Part shown: positions 27,215-36,273 of the stretch, one piece after another
Layout: each line of letters begins with the position of its first letter
How positions within the stretch are numbered: the first letter of the stretch is position 1
DNA from: MPNP01 sp963668325
GTDB taxonomy: Bacteria; Pseudomonadota; Alphaproteobacteria; Rhodobacterales; Rhodobacteraceae
Assembly: GCA_963668325.1 (NCBI GenBank)
Contig: OY764222.1
Location: 1,798,001 to 1,862,000, forward strand
DNA length: 64,000 nt
Direction: 5' to 3'
Notes under the pieces: model-generated
Told to the model about the DNA's origin: nothing
Seen by the model: only the letters and a program-made list of their open reading frames with translations
Databases searched by the model: none
Translations under genes and position numbers: made by a program

Positions 27215-28483
27215 CTATTTGGCGGCCTTAATTGTTTCGGTGGCTTCCTTGACAGCCTGCTCGGTCATCTCAAAGTCCTCTTCTGATAATACCAGACTGG
27301 GATATAGCTTGGTAGGAGTTTTGAGCAAACCAAATTCTCTTAGCATCCTATTGAATAATAGGTTTCTTGAACTGTTCGAGAAATAGACATCACGATAGTT
27401 CTTCACCTTGGAATCAGTAAAGACAATATCAAAGAGGGTAGGGTGGCCAACAACTTGATAAGGTAACCCAGTTGCATCCAAATATTTTCTATAAATGTTT
27501 GTGATCCTATTACCGTATGAATACAACAAATCATAGGATCCCTGTCTACGAAGGATTTCCAGAGTTTTCAGCCCCGCTATGCTAGCTATGGGGTTTCCAG
27601 ATAATGTACCCATCATCATTAACCATTTATCATCGCCTACAATGGATTTGTCAAAATGGTCCATAATATCTTTTTTGCCAGTAATTGCTGCAAGAGGGAA
27701 ACCGCCACCAATGATCTTTCCCAAGGTGCATAAATCAGGAACAACTCCGTAGACCTCCTGAGCACCACCATAAGCAAAACGAAAGCCGGTTACTATTTCG
27801 TCAAAAATGAGTAATGCCTCGTGTTGGTTACAAAGTTCCCTGACAGTTTCCAGAAAACCCTCTTCAGGAGGGATTATTCTTTGCAAGGGTTCCATAAAAA
27901 CTGCAGCAACTTCCCCTTCATATTCGGCAAGGAGACTTTCAAGAAAAGTGGGATCATTAAATGGTGCAACCAATGTATCCTGCCGGATTGATTCTGGAAT
28001 TCCAGCACTGTCGGGTACAGCTTGTGGAAAGTTGGCAAGTTTCGTTGGAGCCAAACTCATCTGGGCTTCCGAACCCATACCGTGATAACCACCTTCAAAC
28101 TTGATTATTTTATTTCTACCCGTGTAGGCTCGTGCCAACCTGACCGCATACATATCTGCTTCGGACCCTGAGGATAAAAATCGAACCTGTTCAGCACAAG
28201 CAACAGCATTGATGATTTCTTCAGCCAGTTCCAACGACCATGGATTGTTGGCCATGAAGGTTGTGCCATTATCAAGGTTGGCAGCAACTTCCTCAATCAC
28301 TTCTGGATAAGAATGCCCTAAAATCAGGGGACCCGAACCCATTAAGTAATCCAGGTATTCCTTTCCGTCCTGATCCCAAACCCTGCTTCCTTGGCCCTTG
28401 GTTATGAAAACTTCAGCATCAAAGTTGCCGAGGGAACCTGCCGGGAAAGCTTTCTTCGCTCTTTCAAGGATAGAATTTTCCAT
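27215..28483 (-). CDS. Class III PLP aminotransferase, glutamate-1-semialdehyde aminomutase-like
   Basis: 422 aa. Features of class III transaminases are visible: DQDGKEYLDYLMGSGPLILGH at the N-terminus, RFLSSGSEADMYAVRLARA, the PLP-binding Asp in LLIFDEIVTGFRFAYGG and the Schiff-base Lys in LCTLGKIIGGGFPLAA. It resembles GSA aminomutases but lies in a catabolic cluster with a TRAP transporter rather than with haem genes, so a transaminase for an imported amino compound is more likely. The substrate is unknown. It is 60 bases downstream of the GMC gene. Confidence 0.85.
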   Translation of the reverse strand: MENSILERAKKAFPAGSLGNFDAEVFITKGQGSRVWDQDGKEYLDYLMGSGPLILGHSYPEVIEEVAANLDNGTTFMANNPWSLELAEEIINAVACAEQVRFLSSGSEADMYAVRLARAYTGRNKIIKFEGGYHGMGSEAQMSLAPTKLANFPQAVPDSAGIPESIRQDTLVAPFNDPTFLESLLAEYEGEVAAVFMEPLQRIIPPEEGFLETVRELCNQHEALLIFDEIVTGFRFAYGGAQEVYGVVPDLCTLGKIIGGGFPLAAITGKKDIMDHFDKSIVGDDKWLMMMGTLSGNPIASIAGLKTLEILRRQGSYDLLYSYGNRITNIYRKYLDATGLPYQVVGHPTLFDIVFTDSKVKNYRDVYFSNSSRNLLFNRMLREFGLLKTPTKLYPSLVLSEEDFEMTEQAVKEATETIKAAK

Positions 28484-28545
28484 AATACTAATGGTTTTGC
28501 CGCTTGAGTTAATGGACGTTGATTTGTTACTTCAAGGTGAAAGTA

Positions 28546-30150
28546 TTAATTCACCCGTAGATCTTCAAGAATCATATCACTTGCCTTCTCACCAATCATT
28601 ATGGCTGCAGCATTGGTATTTCCAGAAACGATTTCAGGCATGATAGAACAATCCACAACCCGCAATCCATCAACACCTTTAACCCGCAGCCGTTCATCAA
28701 CCACAGCGTCTTCACCAGGTCCCATCTTACAGGTACCAGTCGGATGAAATATAGTGGTCGATGTATCCCTGACCCAATTCAGTATCTCATCATAGGACTT
28801 AACTTCATTCCCGGGCTGGTACTCACTTGAAATTTTCTCCTTCAAAGGCGAGTGGGTTGCAATGTTTCGGGCAATTTTCACACCGTCCACTATGGTTCTG
28901 CAATCATTTTCGGTAGCAAGATAATTAGGATGGATTTCCGGGTAAACCATCGGGTTGGTAGATTTCAGCCTTATTTCACCTTTACTCTCTGGACGTAACT
29001 GGCAAACAGAAGAGGTGAAAGCTGAGAAGGGGTGCACGCCCTTGCCAACACTGTCAGCGGACCAAGGTTGAACATGGAATTGGATATCTGGTGTACCAAC
29101 ATGATCGCCAGTTCGTATAAATCCGTTTGCTAAACTTGCGGCCATAGTCATCGCTCCGGTTCGAGAGGTGACGTATTGCCACAACATCCCCATTTTTGCA
29201 ATGAGGCTGTTGGCTTCGTCATTAAGCGTATGTTCGTTACACTTGAAAACAACTCTGGCCTGTAGGTGATCCTGAAGGTTTTTTCCAACCGCCTTAAGAT
29301 CCTTCTTAACTTCTATACCAACTTCTTGAAGTTGCTCACCATCACCAATTCCGGATAACATGAGCAAATGCGGCGACCCAATGGCTCCGGCGGAGAGAAT
29401 TACTTCCTTGCGGACTTTGATCTCTTTTTCTGTTCCCGAACCATCACGATAGAAAAATCCCTTGGCCTGGCCATCCGAAAAATTCAGTTTCGTAGCTTGG
29501 GCCTTGGTTATGATTTTAAGGTTGGGCCTTCCCCTGGCGGGATTCAGAAAAGCAACAGCGGCACTACACCGTCGGCCATTTCTTGTTGTAATTTGAAAGT
29601 AACCAACACCTTCCTGCTGGGCTCCATTGTAATCATCATTGAATTTATAACCGCTGGCTTCCGCTGCTTTTACCCAGGCATCGCAAATTGGACGATAGAA
29701 TGGCATTTTGGATACACTTAAAGGACCAGAATCCCCTCGAATTTCATCCCCTCCACCTTCATAGGTTTCCGCTTTCCTGAAATAGGGCAGGACATCATCC
29801 CAGTCCCAACCGGCATTGCCCATTTGTCGCCACCGGGTGTAATCTTCTGGTTGTCCTCTTACGTATAACAGACCGTTCAGGGAGGATGACCCTCCCAAAA
29901 CCCTGCCACGAGGCCAATCAATTTTACGGCCGTTAACTCCAGGGTCAGGTTCAGTGGAGAAACACCAGTCAACGCTTGGGTTATGCATGGTTCTGAAATA
30001 ACCGATGGGTATATGAATCCAGGGATTCCAATCCCTGCCACCAGCCTCAAGCAAAACAACTTTGTTGTTGGGATTTGTACTCAGCCTATTAGCCAGAACA
30101 CAGCCAGCCGAGCCCCCGCCAATTATGGCGAAGTCAAATTCGTCAGCCAT
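28546..30150 (-). CDS. GMC-family FAD oxidoreductase (choline dehydrogenase-like)
   Basis: 534 aa and complete: FAD-binding FAIIGGGSAGCVLANRL, GGSSSLNGLLYVRG, then the active-site FHPTGTCKMG and SGNTNAAAIMIGEKASD with the His and Asn of the family. It oxidises an alcohol group; by position between a TRAP importer and an aminotransferase it may convert the imported compound to an aldehyde or ketone that the aminotransferase uses (inference). It starts 14 bases after the dctQM stop. This is the second GMC gene of the window and only distantly similar to the one at 1282. Confidence 0.9.
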   Translation of the reverse strand: MADEFDFAIIGGGSAGCVLANRLSTNPNNKVVLLEAGGRDWNPWIHIPIGYFRTMHNPSVDWCFSTEPDPGVNGRKIDWPRGRVLGGSSSLNGLLYVRGQPEDYTRWRQMGNAGWDWDDVLPYFRKAETYEGGGDEIRGDSGPLSVSKMPFYRPICDAWVKAAEASGYKFNDDYNGAQQEGVGYFQITTRNGRRCSAAVAFLNPARGRPNLKIITKAQATKLNFSDGQAKGFFYRDGSGTEKEIKVRKEVILSAGAIGSPHLLMLSGIGDGEQLQEVGIEVKKDLKAVGKNLQDHLQARVVFKCNEHTLNDEANSLIAKMGMLWQYVTSRTGAMTMAASLANGFIRTGDHVGTPDIQFHVQPWSADSVGKGVHPFSAFTSSVCQLRPESKGEIRLKSTNPMVYPEIHPNYLATENDCRTIVDGVKIARNIATHSPLKEKISSEYQPGNEVKSYDEILNWVRDTSTTIFHPTGTCKMGPGEDAVVDERLRVKGVDGLRVVDCSIMPEIVSGNTNAAAIMIGEKASDMILEDLRVN

Positions 30151-30164
30151 TAATAACCCAAATC

Positions 30165-32420
30165 CTAATTACCATAAATGAGCTCAGGTAACCAAAGAGC
30201 CAACTGTGGGAAGATAAAGACCAAAACCAATCCTATCATCTGGATTACCAAGAATTGGAGCATTCCCTTATAGATATCCACAAGGTCCCAACTAGGTACC
30301 ACTCCCTTAAGAAAATAGGCAGATAGGGCTACAGGTGGACTTAACCATGCAGTTTGTAAATTAACTGCCACCAGAATACCAAACCATGTCAGGTTCACAT
30401 CAAGTTCAACCAGAGCAGGGATAAGTATGGGGATAATAATCAGAACTATCGGGACCCATTCAAGTGGCCATCCCAACAGAAAGATTAACGCCATGATAAT
30501 TATGAGGATCATTGTTTCAGAAAGTTCCATGGTTAAAAGGAACTCGGTCAACATGGTTGGTGTTCCCAACCTTGAAAATACTGCACCGAAGAAATTTGAT
30601 GCCGCAACTAGAAACAGGATTAGTACCGAAATCTCCAAAGTTTTTAACAGAGCATCATAAAATTTTGACCAAGTCAATTTTCTGTAGCAAAGAGCAAGAA
30701 TTATTGCCCCTGTGGCTCCACACCCTGCACCTTCAGTGGGGGTCGCCCACCCAAAAAGGATTGAACCCAGTGAGAAAGCTACGAGCCCTGATGGTGGAAC
30801 CAGACCGATAAAAAATTCATACCAGAGATCAGAGAAATAAAAGCCAGCCGGTTTGACCTTCTTGACCCACTTGGCAACTAAAATCATAATGGCACCCCAC
30901 CCTAGAGGTATGATGAGCCACGCAAGTGGGAACAGACCCCCAAGTGAGCCTGAAAGAGACATGAAGAAAAGAACAAATAAAACCACAATCGAAAAGATTA
31001 CCGCTAATGACTCAAGCCAGTAATAGGGAGATGTTTCCGGCTGTTCTTCAACGGGGAGGATTGGCCCTAAATCTGGATTCATCCAGCACCGGATCATGGC
31101 ATAGGCAGCGTACAGAGAGGCCAAAAGAATGCCAGGGATTATAGCTGCCGAAAAAAGGTCAGTAACAGGAACTTCAAGTATGGGACCCATTACCACCAAC
31201 ATGATTGAAGGTGGAATTAAAATACCAAGAGTACCACCTGCAGTAATTGTTCCGGCTGCCAGCTGTGTATCATAACCGGAACGATTCATGGTTTTTGAGG
31301 CCATTATACCGAGGATGGTCACTGAAGCACCAACTATCCCCGTAGCAGCAGCAAAAATAGTCGAAACAAATAAAACAGCTAGATAAAGTGCACCCCGGGT
31401 TCTGGACAACATTAGCTGGACAGAGGAAAACAACCTTTCCATTAAACCAGCCTGCTCCATGACGATACCCATAAATACGAACAACGGTACAGCCGCCAGA
31501 GTTTGCTCAAGCATGACGGAATTGAATTGAAGGGTTTGTAAATAGAAAACGAGGGTACCACCAAATCCCCAGGCCCCGAAAACAAATCCCAGGAAAATCA
31601 AGGTAAAGGAAATTGGGAAGCCTACAAAAATGGCAAATAGCATAACCCCAATCATGATTACCCCAACGAATTCAGTAGGAATACTGGCCAAACCAGTTGA
31701 TGAAACAACAGAGGACCACCAATCCCCAAGGGGCATTATTGCCGGGTAGAAGGCACTGAGGAAGATACAAAGCAACCCTATGGCATAAATGGGTAATACC
31801 CTAAAGTATTTCTTTGCCCGCTCCTCTCCCATGTCGTGAAAGGACCTTAAAATTTCGGCCACTCCCTGCAGTAAAAGAAAGAAAGCACCTACTGGCATGG
31901 CAGTTCGAGCGGGAGCTAAGGGAGCCATCAGGGTGGTATCCATCGTCCTTTCCCATTTGACCCATGCACTGATGGTGTAATCTAGCGAGACCCAGAAGAA
32001 GAAAAGTATCGCAGGAAAGTAAAATAGCAGATATAAGGAAGCATCAACAGTTGCCTGGCTTTTTTTTGTCCAGTTTCGGTACAGAAAATCCGCCCGGATA
32101 TGAACACCACGCATTAGAACATAACCGGCCCCAAGCATAAATAATGCCCCAGCAATCATTCTACTTGTGTCGTAAGCCCATATTGTTGGTGCAATAAAGA
32201 GTTTCCTGGCGACGACTTCGTAGGCCATCGCAAATATGATAGGGACAAGTAATAGACAGGTAAAACGACCCACCCAGTTATTGGTGATATCTATTGTGGC
32301 AACAATCTTGCTCATCCATTGAGGCATATCTTCTGGAGTTTCACCAGCAACAAAACTTCTACCTTCGGCGATTAATTCATCACCGATCACCAGATCATCT
32401 GGATCAGGTTCCTTAGCCAT
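30165..32420 (-). CDS. dctQM: TRAP transporter fused permease (DctQ-DctM)
   Basis: 751 aa integral membrane protein. The N-terminal part (residues about 45-230) carries the four-TM DctQ domain (RMIAGALFMLGAGYVLMRGV, HIRADFLYRNW). The rest is the large DctM permease with GILIPPSIMLVVMGPILEVP, TPTEGAGCGATGAIILAL and GWPLEWVPIVLIIIPILIPA. Tripartite ATP-independent transporters use an ion gradient to import organic acids captured by a periplasmic protein. A hydrophilic and hydrophobic insert around residues 440-530 makes it longer than a simple sum of the two subunits. The binding protein gene is just upstream, separated by an intercistronic hairpin. Confidence 0.93.
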   Translation of the reverse strand: MAKEPDPDDLVIGDELIAEGRSFVAGETPEDMPQWMSKIVATIDITNNWVGRFTCLLLVPIIFAMAYEVVARKLFIAPTIWAYDTSRMIAGALFMLGAGYVLMRGVHIRADFLYRNWTKKSQATVDASLYLLFYFPAILFFFWVSLDYTISAWVKWERTMDTTLMAPLAPARTAMPVGAFFLLLQGVAEILRSFHDMGEERAKKYFRVLPIYAIGLLCIFLSAFYPAIMPLGDWWSSVVSSTGLASIPTEFVGVIMIGVMLFAIFVGFPISFTLIFLGFVFGAWGFGGTLVFYLQTLQFNSVMLEQTLAAVPLFVFMGIVMEQAGLMERLFSSVQLMLSRTRGALYLAVLFVSTIFAAATGIVGASVTILGIMASKTMNRSGYDTQLAAGTITAGGTLGILIPPSIMLVVMGPILEVPVTDLFSAAIIPGILLASLYAAYAMIRCWMNPDLGPILPVEEQPETSPYYWLESLAVIFSIVVLFVLFFMSLSGSLGGLFPLAWLIIPLGWGAIMILVAKWVKKVKPAGFYFSDLWYEFFIGLVPPSGLVAFSLGSILFGWATPTEGAGCGATGAIILALCYRKLTWSKFYDALLKTLEISVLILFLVAASNFFGAVFSRLGTPTMLTEFLLTMELSETMILIIIMALIFLLGWPLEWVPIVLIIIPILIPALVELDVNLTWFGILVAVNLQTAWLSPPVALSAYFLKGVVPSWDLVDIYKGMLQFLVIQMIGLVLVFIFPQLALWLPELIYGN

Positions 32421-32492
32421 TATCTAATCTTTCAATTGAAAGTACGCAGTCCACCTGAAATATTTGTGCCAGGTGGCTACGCGAAATTTAGG

Positions 32493-32520
32493 TACGGCGG
32501 GATAAGATAATCCCGCCGTA
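32493..32520 (-). promoter_or_regulatory. Intercistronic hairpin between dctP and dctQM
   Basis: A perfect 10-bp inverted repeat, TACGGCGGGA and TCCCGCCGTA, with an 8-base loop, in the 111-base gap after dctP. In the direction of transcription no T run follows it, so it looks like an mRNA-stabilising or partial-termination element that raises binding protein over permease, a common arrangement in binding-protein operons. Confidence 0.65.
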
Positions 32521-32531
32521 AAATCTTTAAA

Positions 32532-33638
32532 CTATTTTAAAGAATCAGCAAATGCCTTACCAAGTTGAGCATTCGAGGATTGTGCCCCGGCCCAGAATGG
32601 TACAGCAATTGTTGCGAACTCTCTCTGACTGTTCCAAACTTCTGCAAAGAACTCATTCTCTTCAGCGTTTTTCTCAAGCGAAGCGCGAGCTGCATTCATA
32701 TAGGCTGGGAAATAATCAGCCGGTGTATCATGCAGGATGACCCCATGTTCCTCAGTAAGTTCTTTCAATGCCTTACCATTTTCATAGATCCTGTAGGACA
32801 TGGCTTTGCTCAAAGAAGCATTGGCAGCGACCTCAAGGGCTTTCTTCTGATGATCCGTCAAAGCATCATAAACATCACCATTGATGTAAAGGTCAGCATT
32901 AACAACTACCTGGTGTAGACCTTGAAGATAATAATGCTTCAGGACTTTCTGGAAACCAAAGACACTGTCAGGCTTTGGACAACACCATTCAGCTGCATCA
33001 ATGGTACCACTTTCAAGGGCTGGAAGAATATCTCCACCACCCATTGCTACAGAGGCAACACCAATATCTTTGTAGGTCTGACCAGGAATTCCGGGAGGAG
33101 TCCTGAATCGGTACTTCCTGAAATCATCCATAGAATTAATGGGTTCCTTGAACCAACCTAAAGCTTCTGGACCAACCGGCTGGAGCATAAATCCTTTAAT
33201 ATTTACACCCATTTCATCCCAAAGCTGGTCATAAAGCTCTTTCCCGCCACCATATTGAAACCAGGAAAGGAAAGCGATATTATCAATACCGACACCTGCC
33301 CCAGCAACGGGAGAACCGAACAGCATTGCAGCTGGATGTTTACCAGACCAATAATGGGTCCAGGCGAAACCACCTTCGATCAATCCTTTATCCACGGCAT
33401 CAAGAGTTTCAGCAACGCCGACAACGGCTCCCGCAGGTAGAACTTCAATTTGAACTTCCCCATTGGTTAAAGCAGCAACATCAGCGGCAAATTCATTCAG
33501 CATATGAACTTCATCTGCTTGTGCCGGAATAACAGATTGAACCCTAATTGTTACTTCAGAATAAACTGAGGTAGCCAATAAGACTAAACAACCAATTCCT
33601 ACTGTAAGGGATTTGGCAATTGACTTACTAATATTCAT
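32532..33638 (-). CDS. dctP: TRAP transporter periplasmic substrate-binding protein
   Basis: 368 aa from the ATG at 33638, preceded by a strong AGGAGG; the frame extends 14 codons further without a better site. A signal peptide covers residues 1-27 (LTVGIGCLVLLATSVYS, then EVTIRVQ). Family features are GKHPAAMLFGSP, FRTPPGIPGQTYKDIG and GTIDAAEWCCPKPD; the Arg and the AEW region resemble the TakP-type subgroup that binds carboxylic or keto acids. It is the first and presumably most expressed gene of the TRAP cluster. Confidence 0.92.
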   Translation of the reverse strand: MNISKSIAKSLTVGIGCLVLLATSVYSEVTIRVQSVIPAQADEVHMLNEFAADVAALTNGEVQIEVLPAGAVVGVAETLDAVDKGLIEGGFAWTHYWSGKHPAAMLFGSPVAGAGVGIDNIAFLSWFQYGGGKELYDQLWDEMGVNIKGFMLQPVGPEALGWFKEPINSMDDFRKYRFRTPPGIPGQTYKDIGVASVAMGGGDILPALESGTIDAAEWCCPKPDSVFGFQKVLKHYYLQGLHQVVVNADLYINGDVYDALTDHQKKALEVAANASLSKAMSYRIYENGKALKELTEEHGVILHDTPADYFPAYMNAARASLEKNAEENEFFAEVWNSQREFATIAVPFWAGAQSSNAQLGKAFADSLK

Positions 33639-33782
33639 AGTAATCCTCCTAAAATTACCTTCAAATGAAATTCTCGACATTTAAACCAGCGAAGGCATGA
33701 CTGATCTACAATACAATGTATTTGTCGAGTTAATGGGGATATAATATTCCCAGTTAAAACCAAAAAACCATCAATAAGCAAT

Positions 33783-34397
33783 TTATACTAACCCTGCCAA
33801 GTGAATTAACTCCAACCCACCCTCATACATCAGGTCAAACGACAGATAAATGAGGAACAGTAAGCCGACATAAGCCAGTATGGGGAAGCGGGTAAGTATT
33901 TTCATTATTACAGTTGCACAGAGGGCCATAATGGCAATGGCCAAGGCAATACCAAACACCATTAAGACAATCTCATCCTTGGCAATAGCAACAATGGCCA
34001 ACACATTATCAAGAGACATGGATACATCCGCGACGGTTATCACGATCATTGCCTTTTTTAATTGTCCCAACGGAGTTTCTTTCTCTATGGCGACTTGATC
34101 GCTGGTCACTTGAGGTGATTGGGAATGCCCCCTGATATCTTTGTAGAAACGCCAACATACCCAACAGAGTAGCAAGCCACCAAAGAATAGAATTCCAGGT
34201 ATTTGCAAAAGGTATGAGGCCATGACGGCGAATACTATCCTCAGGATGGCAGCCATGGCTAACCCCAGGATAATTGCAATTTTGCGATATTTCTGATCGA
34301 CCCCCGCAGCAGCCATCCCTATGACTAACGCGTTGTCCCCTGAAAGGATGATATCCGCAAAGATAATCTGCGGTATCATTATCATGTAATCGATCAA
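33783..34397 (-). CDS. TerC/YjbE-family integral membrane protein
   Basis: About 204 aa with six to seven hydrophobic segments and the family's conserved acidic membrane motifs FADIILSGDNALVIGMAA and DVSMSLDNVLAIVAIA. TerC-family members are linked to tellurite resistance and to manganese or calcium export; YjbE-like proteins are manganese exporters in Bacillus. The start is uncertain: TTG at 34397, or ATG at 34385 or 34379, none with a good ribosome site. It lies between the TRAP cluster and the divergent iclR gene, with its own spacer on both sides. Confidence 0.82.
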   Translation of the reverse strand: MIDYMIMIPQIIFADIILSGDNALVIGMAAAGVDQKYRKIAIILGLAMAAILRIVFAVMASYLLQIPGILFFGGLLLCWVCWRFYKDIRGHSQSPQVTSDQVAIEKETPLGQLKKAMIVITVADVSMSLDNVLAIVAIAKDEIVLMVFGIALAIAIMALCATVIMKILTRFPILAYVGLLFLIYLSFDLMYEGGLELIHLAGLV

Positions 34398-34529
34398 TAG
34401 ATGGTTCCCGTCGGTAAGATACTAAATCGAATAGAAAAAATCCAGAAGCAGATTTACAAACCGACTCTAGATCATTAAACATTATAATTATGATACAAAA
34501 AAGAGACAAAAAGTCCCAAAAATGAATTA

Positions 34530-34552
34530 TTGAAACAAATCATTTTTTTCAA
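34530..34552. promoter_or_regulatory. Candidate operator upstream of iclR
   Basis: TTGAAA and TTTCAA form an inverted repeat separated by 11 bases, 27 bases upstream of the IclR-type regulator and between it and the terC gene. The spacing suits a dimeric regulator acting on itself; this is inferred from position only. Confidence 0.3.
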
Positions 34553-34578
34553 GTACCATTATTTTTTATTAAAGGCAA

Positions 34579-35334
34579 ATGCGAAAACCCTCAAAGATCC
34601 CAACTTCCTATAGGATGATTAAAATTATTGAAGTTGTCGGGAAGTCTGGAAATGCCCTGACCCAGGCAGAGATAAATAGACAAATTAATCTACCCAAGCA
34701 GAGTCTCCACCGACTTTGTGAAAGGCTTCTTCAAGAGGGGTACTTGGTCAAGGAAGAAAACAATCGATTAGCACCTGGAGAGAGACTAAAGGCACTTGCA
34801 CGTAGTATCTTTCTAGATTCTGATCAAAAAATTGTCAGACATCAAATTCTCCATAGTGCGGCCCAGAAAATTGGCGAAACGATCAATCTGGTTATTCCTG
34901 AAACCAAAGGGATGATATACATAGACAGGGTAGAAACTGATTGGCCTTTGCGAATTCAACTTCCTATTGGATCAAACGTACCTTTTCATTGTACTGCCAG
35001 TGGTAAAACCTACCTGTCAAAATTACCTGCCAAGGAACAAAGAATATTGGCTTCGAACCTAGAATTGTCCCAACTTACAAACAATACCATATGTACCACT
35101 GATGATCTGATCAAGGAGTTGGATGTTGTATCCAAGCAAGGGTTTGCGTTGGATTTGGAGGAATTCATACCCGGAATGGTGGCAGCTGCAGTGCCAATTT
35201 CTGATATGAATGGAAAATATATTGCTTCCCTTGCCTTTCATGGTCCAACTCAAAGGCTTTCACTTGAGGAGTTGCTTGAGAAAAAGGAATTTCTATTTGA
35301 TAGTGCAAAACAGTTGCAAGAAGTCTTGGCATAA
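34579..35334 (+). CDS. IclR-family transcriptional regulator
   Basis: 251 aa: an N-terminal winged helix-turn-helix (residues about 10-70, with LTQAEINRQINLPKQSLHRLCERL) and the C-terminal effector-binding domain (INLVIPETKGMIYIDRVETDWPLRI, VPFHCTASGKTYLSKLP, GFALDLEEFIPGMVAAAVPI). IclR proteins usually control catabolic operons next to them in response to a small acid. The likely target is the divergent TRAP/GMC/aminotransferase cluster or terC. Confidence 0.9.
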   Translation: MRKPSKIPTSYRMIKIIEVVGKSGNALTQAEINRQINLPKQSLHRLCERLLQEGYLVKEENNRLAPGERLKALARSIFLDSDQKIVRHQILHSAAQKIGETINLVIPETKGMIYIDRVETDWPLRIQLPIGSNVPFHCTASGKTYLSKLPAKEQRILASNLELSQLTNNTICTTDDLIKELDVVSKQGFALDLEEFIPGMVAAAVPISDMNGKYIASLAFHGPTQRLSLEELLEKKEFLFDSAKQLQEVLA

Positions 35335-35492
35335 CCCTTATCAGTTTTACAAGAAAAGTCGTAATTAAAATTAAAAGCCTAACTTAATGGATTTCTTGGT
35401 GAATATCCTGTATTGTGGGGATTAACAAATACACTTGATAGACCAAACAGGTGGTAAAGTAAGGTCCATCAAAAAAAAGGCAAATCCAAAGC

Positions 35493-35666
35493 ATGAATAA
35501 TAAATCTGCACCTTCGAATAAGGGGACCCGCAGTACTCCAAGTGGAAATAAATCTGCACCTTCGAATAAGGGGACCCGCAGTGCTCCAAGTGGGAAGAGT
35601 TCAAAGTTAAGCAGTGTAACAGATACGGTAAAACCGCAGCGGCCAGTGGGGCCGAAAAAGATTTGA
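35493..35666 (+). CDS. 57-aa repeat protein upstream of SLATT-like gene
   Basis: A small basic ORF starting MNNKSAPSNKGTRSTPSG, repeating that block, and ending VKPQRPVGPKKI. It is rich in Ser, Lys, Pro and Gly, lacks hydrophobic segments and is probably disordered. Its TGA overlaps the TTG of the next gene (TTGA), so the two could be translated in tandem. AAAAGG lies about 13 bases upstream of the ATG, a weak site. The reverse-strand ORF over this DNA is the shadow of the repeat. I do not recognise a named family. Conserved repeat and coupling argue that it is expressed. Confidence 0.6.
   Translation: MNNKSAPSNKGTRSTPSGNKSAPSNKGTRSAPSGKSSKLSSVTDTVKPQRPVGPKKI
35499..35594 (+). repeat. Two tandem 48-bp repeats
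   Basis: Two directly adjacent 48-base units differing at two positions, both A to G. Each encodes 16 residues, NKSAPSNKGTRS(T/A)PSG, so expansion or loss would keep the reading frame. Confidence 0.92.
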
Positions 35667-36220
35667 ACAAATGGAAACTAGTAATGTTAGAAAATCTTGA
35701 TGACCCAACCTACGATCTTCTCTTTTCTATTCGGAGGTCGGTTCGTTATCATAAGCACCGTCGTCGGTTTTATGAAGCTTGGAATACACTTACTATCACT
35801 GTTGCATTGATTGGAGGATCAAGTTCAGTAGTGATTGCAGTAGGAGATTTATGGCCTAATTATCTGCCATTAATACCTGCTGTTGTTACAATTGTTGCTA
35901 TTATTGATTTGGCAGTAGGCACATCGGTAAGAAAGGCAGGTCATCATGGAGAATTGGCATGGCGATTCATACAATTAGAAAAAGCCGTACCGATTGATAT
36001 AAGTCTATCAAAAGAGGAAATTGAGAAGGTCAAAAAGGAAAGATTGGAGATTGAAGCAAGCGAGCCTTCAATCATGCGTCTTCTAGACGTCATGTGCCAT
36101 TATGAGATATTAAAATCTTATGGTCATGAAAAATCCCTTCCAAAAGTTCCCTTCTTGCGTCGCTTTATGATACATTTTTTTAGCCAGACATCCTATGCTA
36201 GGTCACTTCCCGCGATTTAA
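35663..36220 (+). CDS. SLATT-like two-TM membrane protein
   Basis: About 185 aa (TTG at 35663) or 178 aa (ATG at 35684, MLENLDDPTYDLLFSIRRSV). A basic amphipathic segment RRSVRYHKHRRRFYEAW precedes two hydrophobic helices (TLTITVALIGGSSSVVIAVG and LPLIPAVVTIVAIIDLAVG), then a helical, charged C-terminal region. This is the layout of SLATT-domain proteins, some of which act as membrane effectors of nucleotide-sensing defence systems; others are of unknown function. No nucleotidyltransferase (SMODS/CD-NTase) gene is adjacent. It forms a coupled pair with the repeat protein and converges with the MDR gene. Confidence 0.6.
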   Translation: MNKWKLVMLENLDDPTYDLLFSIRRSVRYHKHRRRFYEAWNTLTITVALIGGSSSVVIAVGDLWPNYLPLIPAVVTIVAIIDLAVGTSVRKAGHHGELAWRFIQLEKAVPIDISLSKEEIEKVKKERLEIEASEPSIMRLLDVMCHYEILKSYGHEKSLPKVPFLRRFMIHFFSQTSYARSLPAI

Positions 36221-36273
36221 GAGGTTGGCATGTTAAAAGGGTCAAGTATTCAGTAAAATTAGACAAGGCTAGG

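Noticed and set aside
32493..32520. Hairpin as a Rho-independent terminator of dctP
   Set aside because: No T run follows in the direction of transcription and dctQM continues the unit.
34009..34509. 166-aa minus-strand ORF overlapping terC
   Set aside because: Out of frame with the TerC-like protein, which matches a known family across its whole length.
35422..35670. 82-aa minus-strand ORF with repeats
   Set aside because: It is the shadow of the plus-strand 48-bp repeat ORF, which has a better start and is coupled to the next gene.
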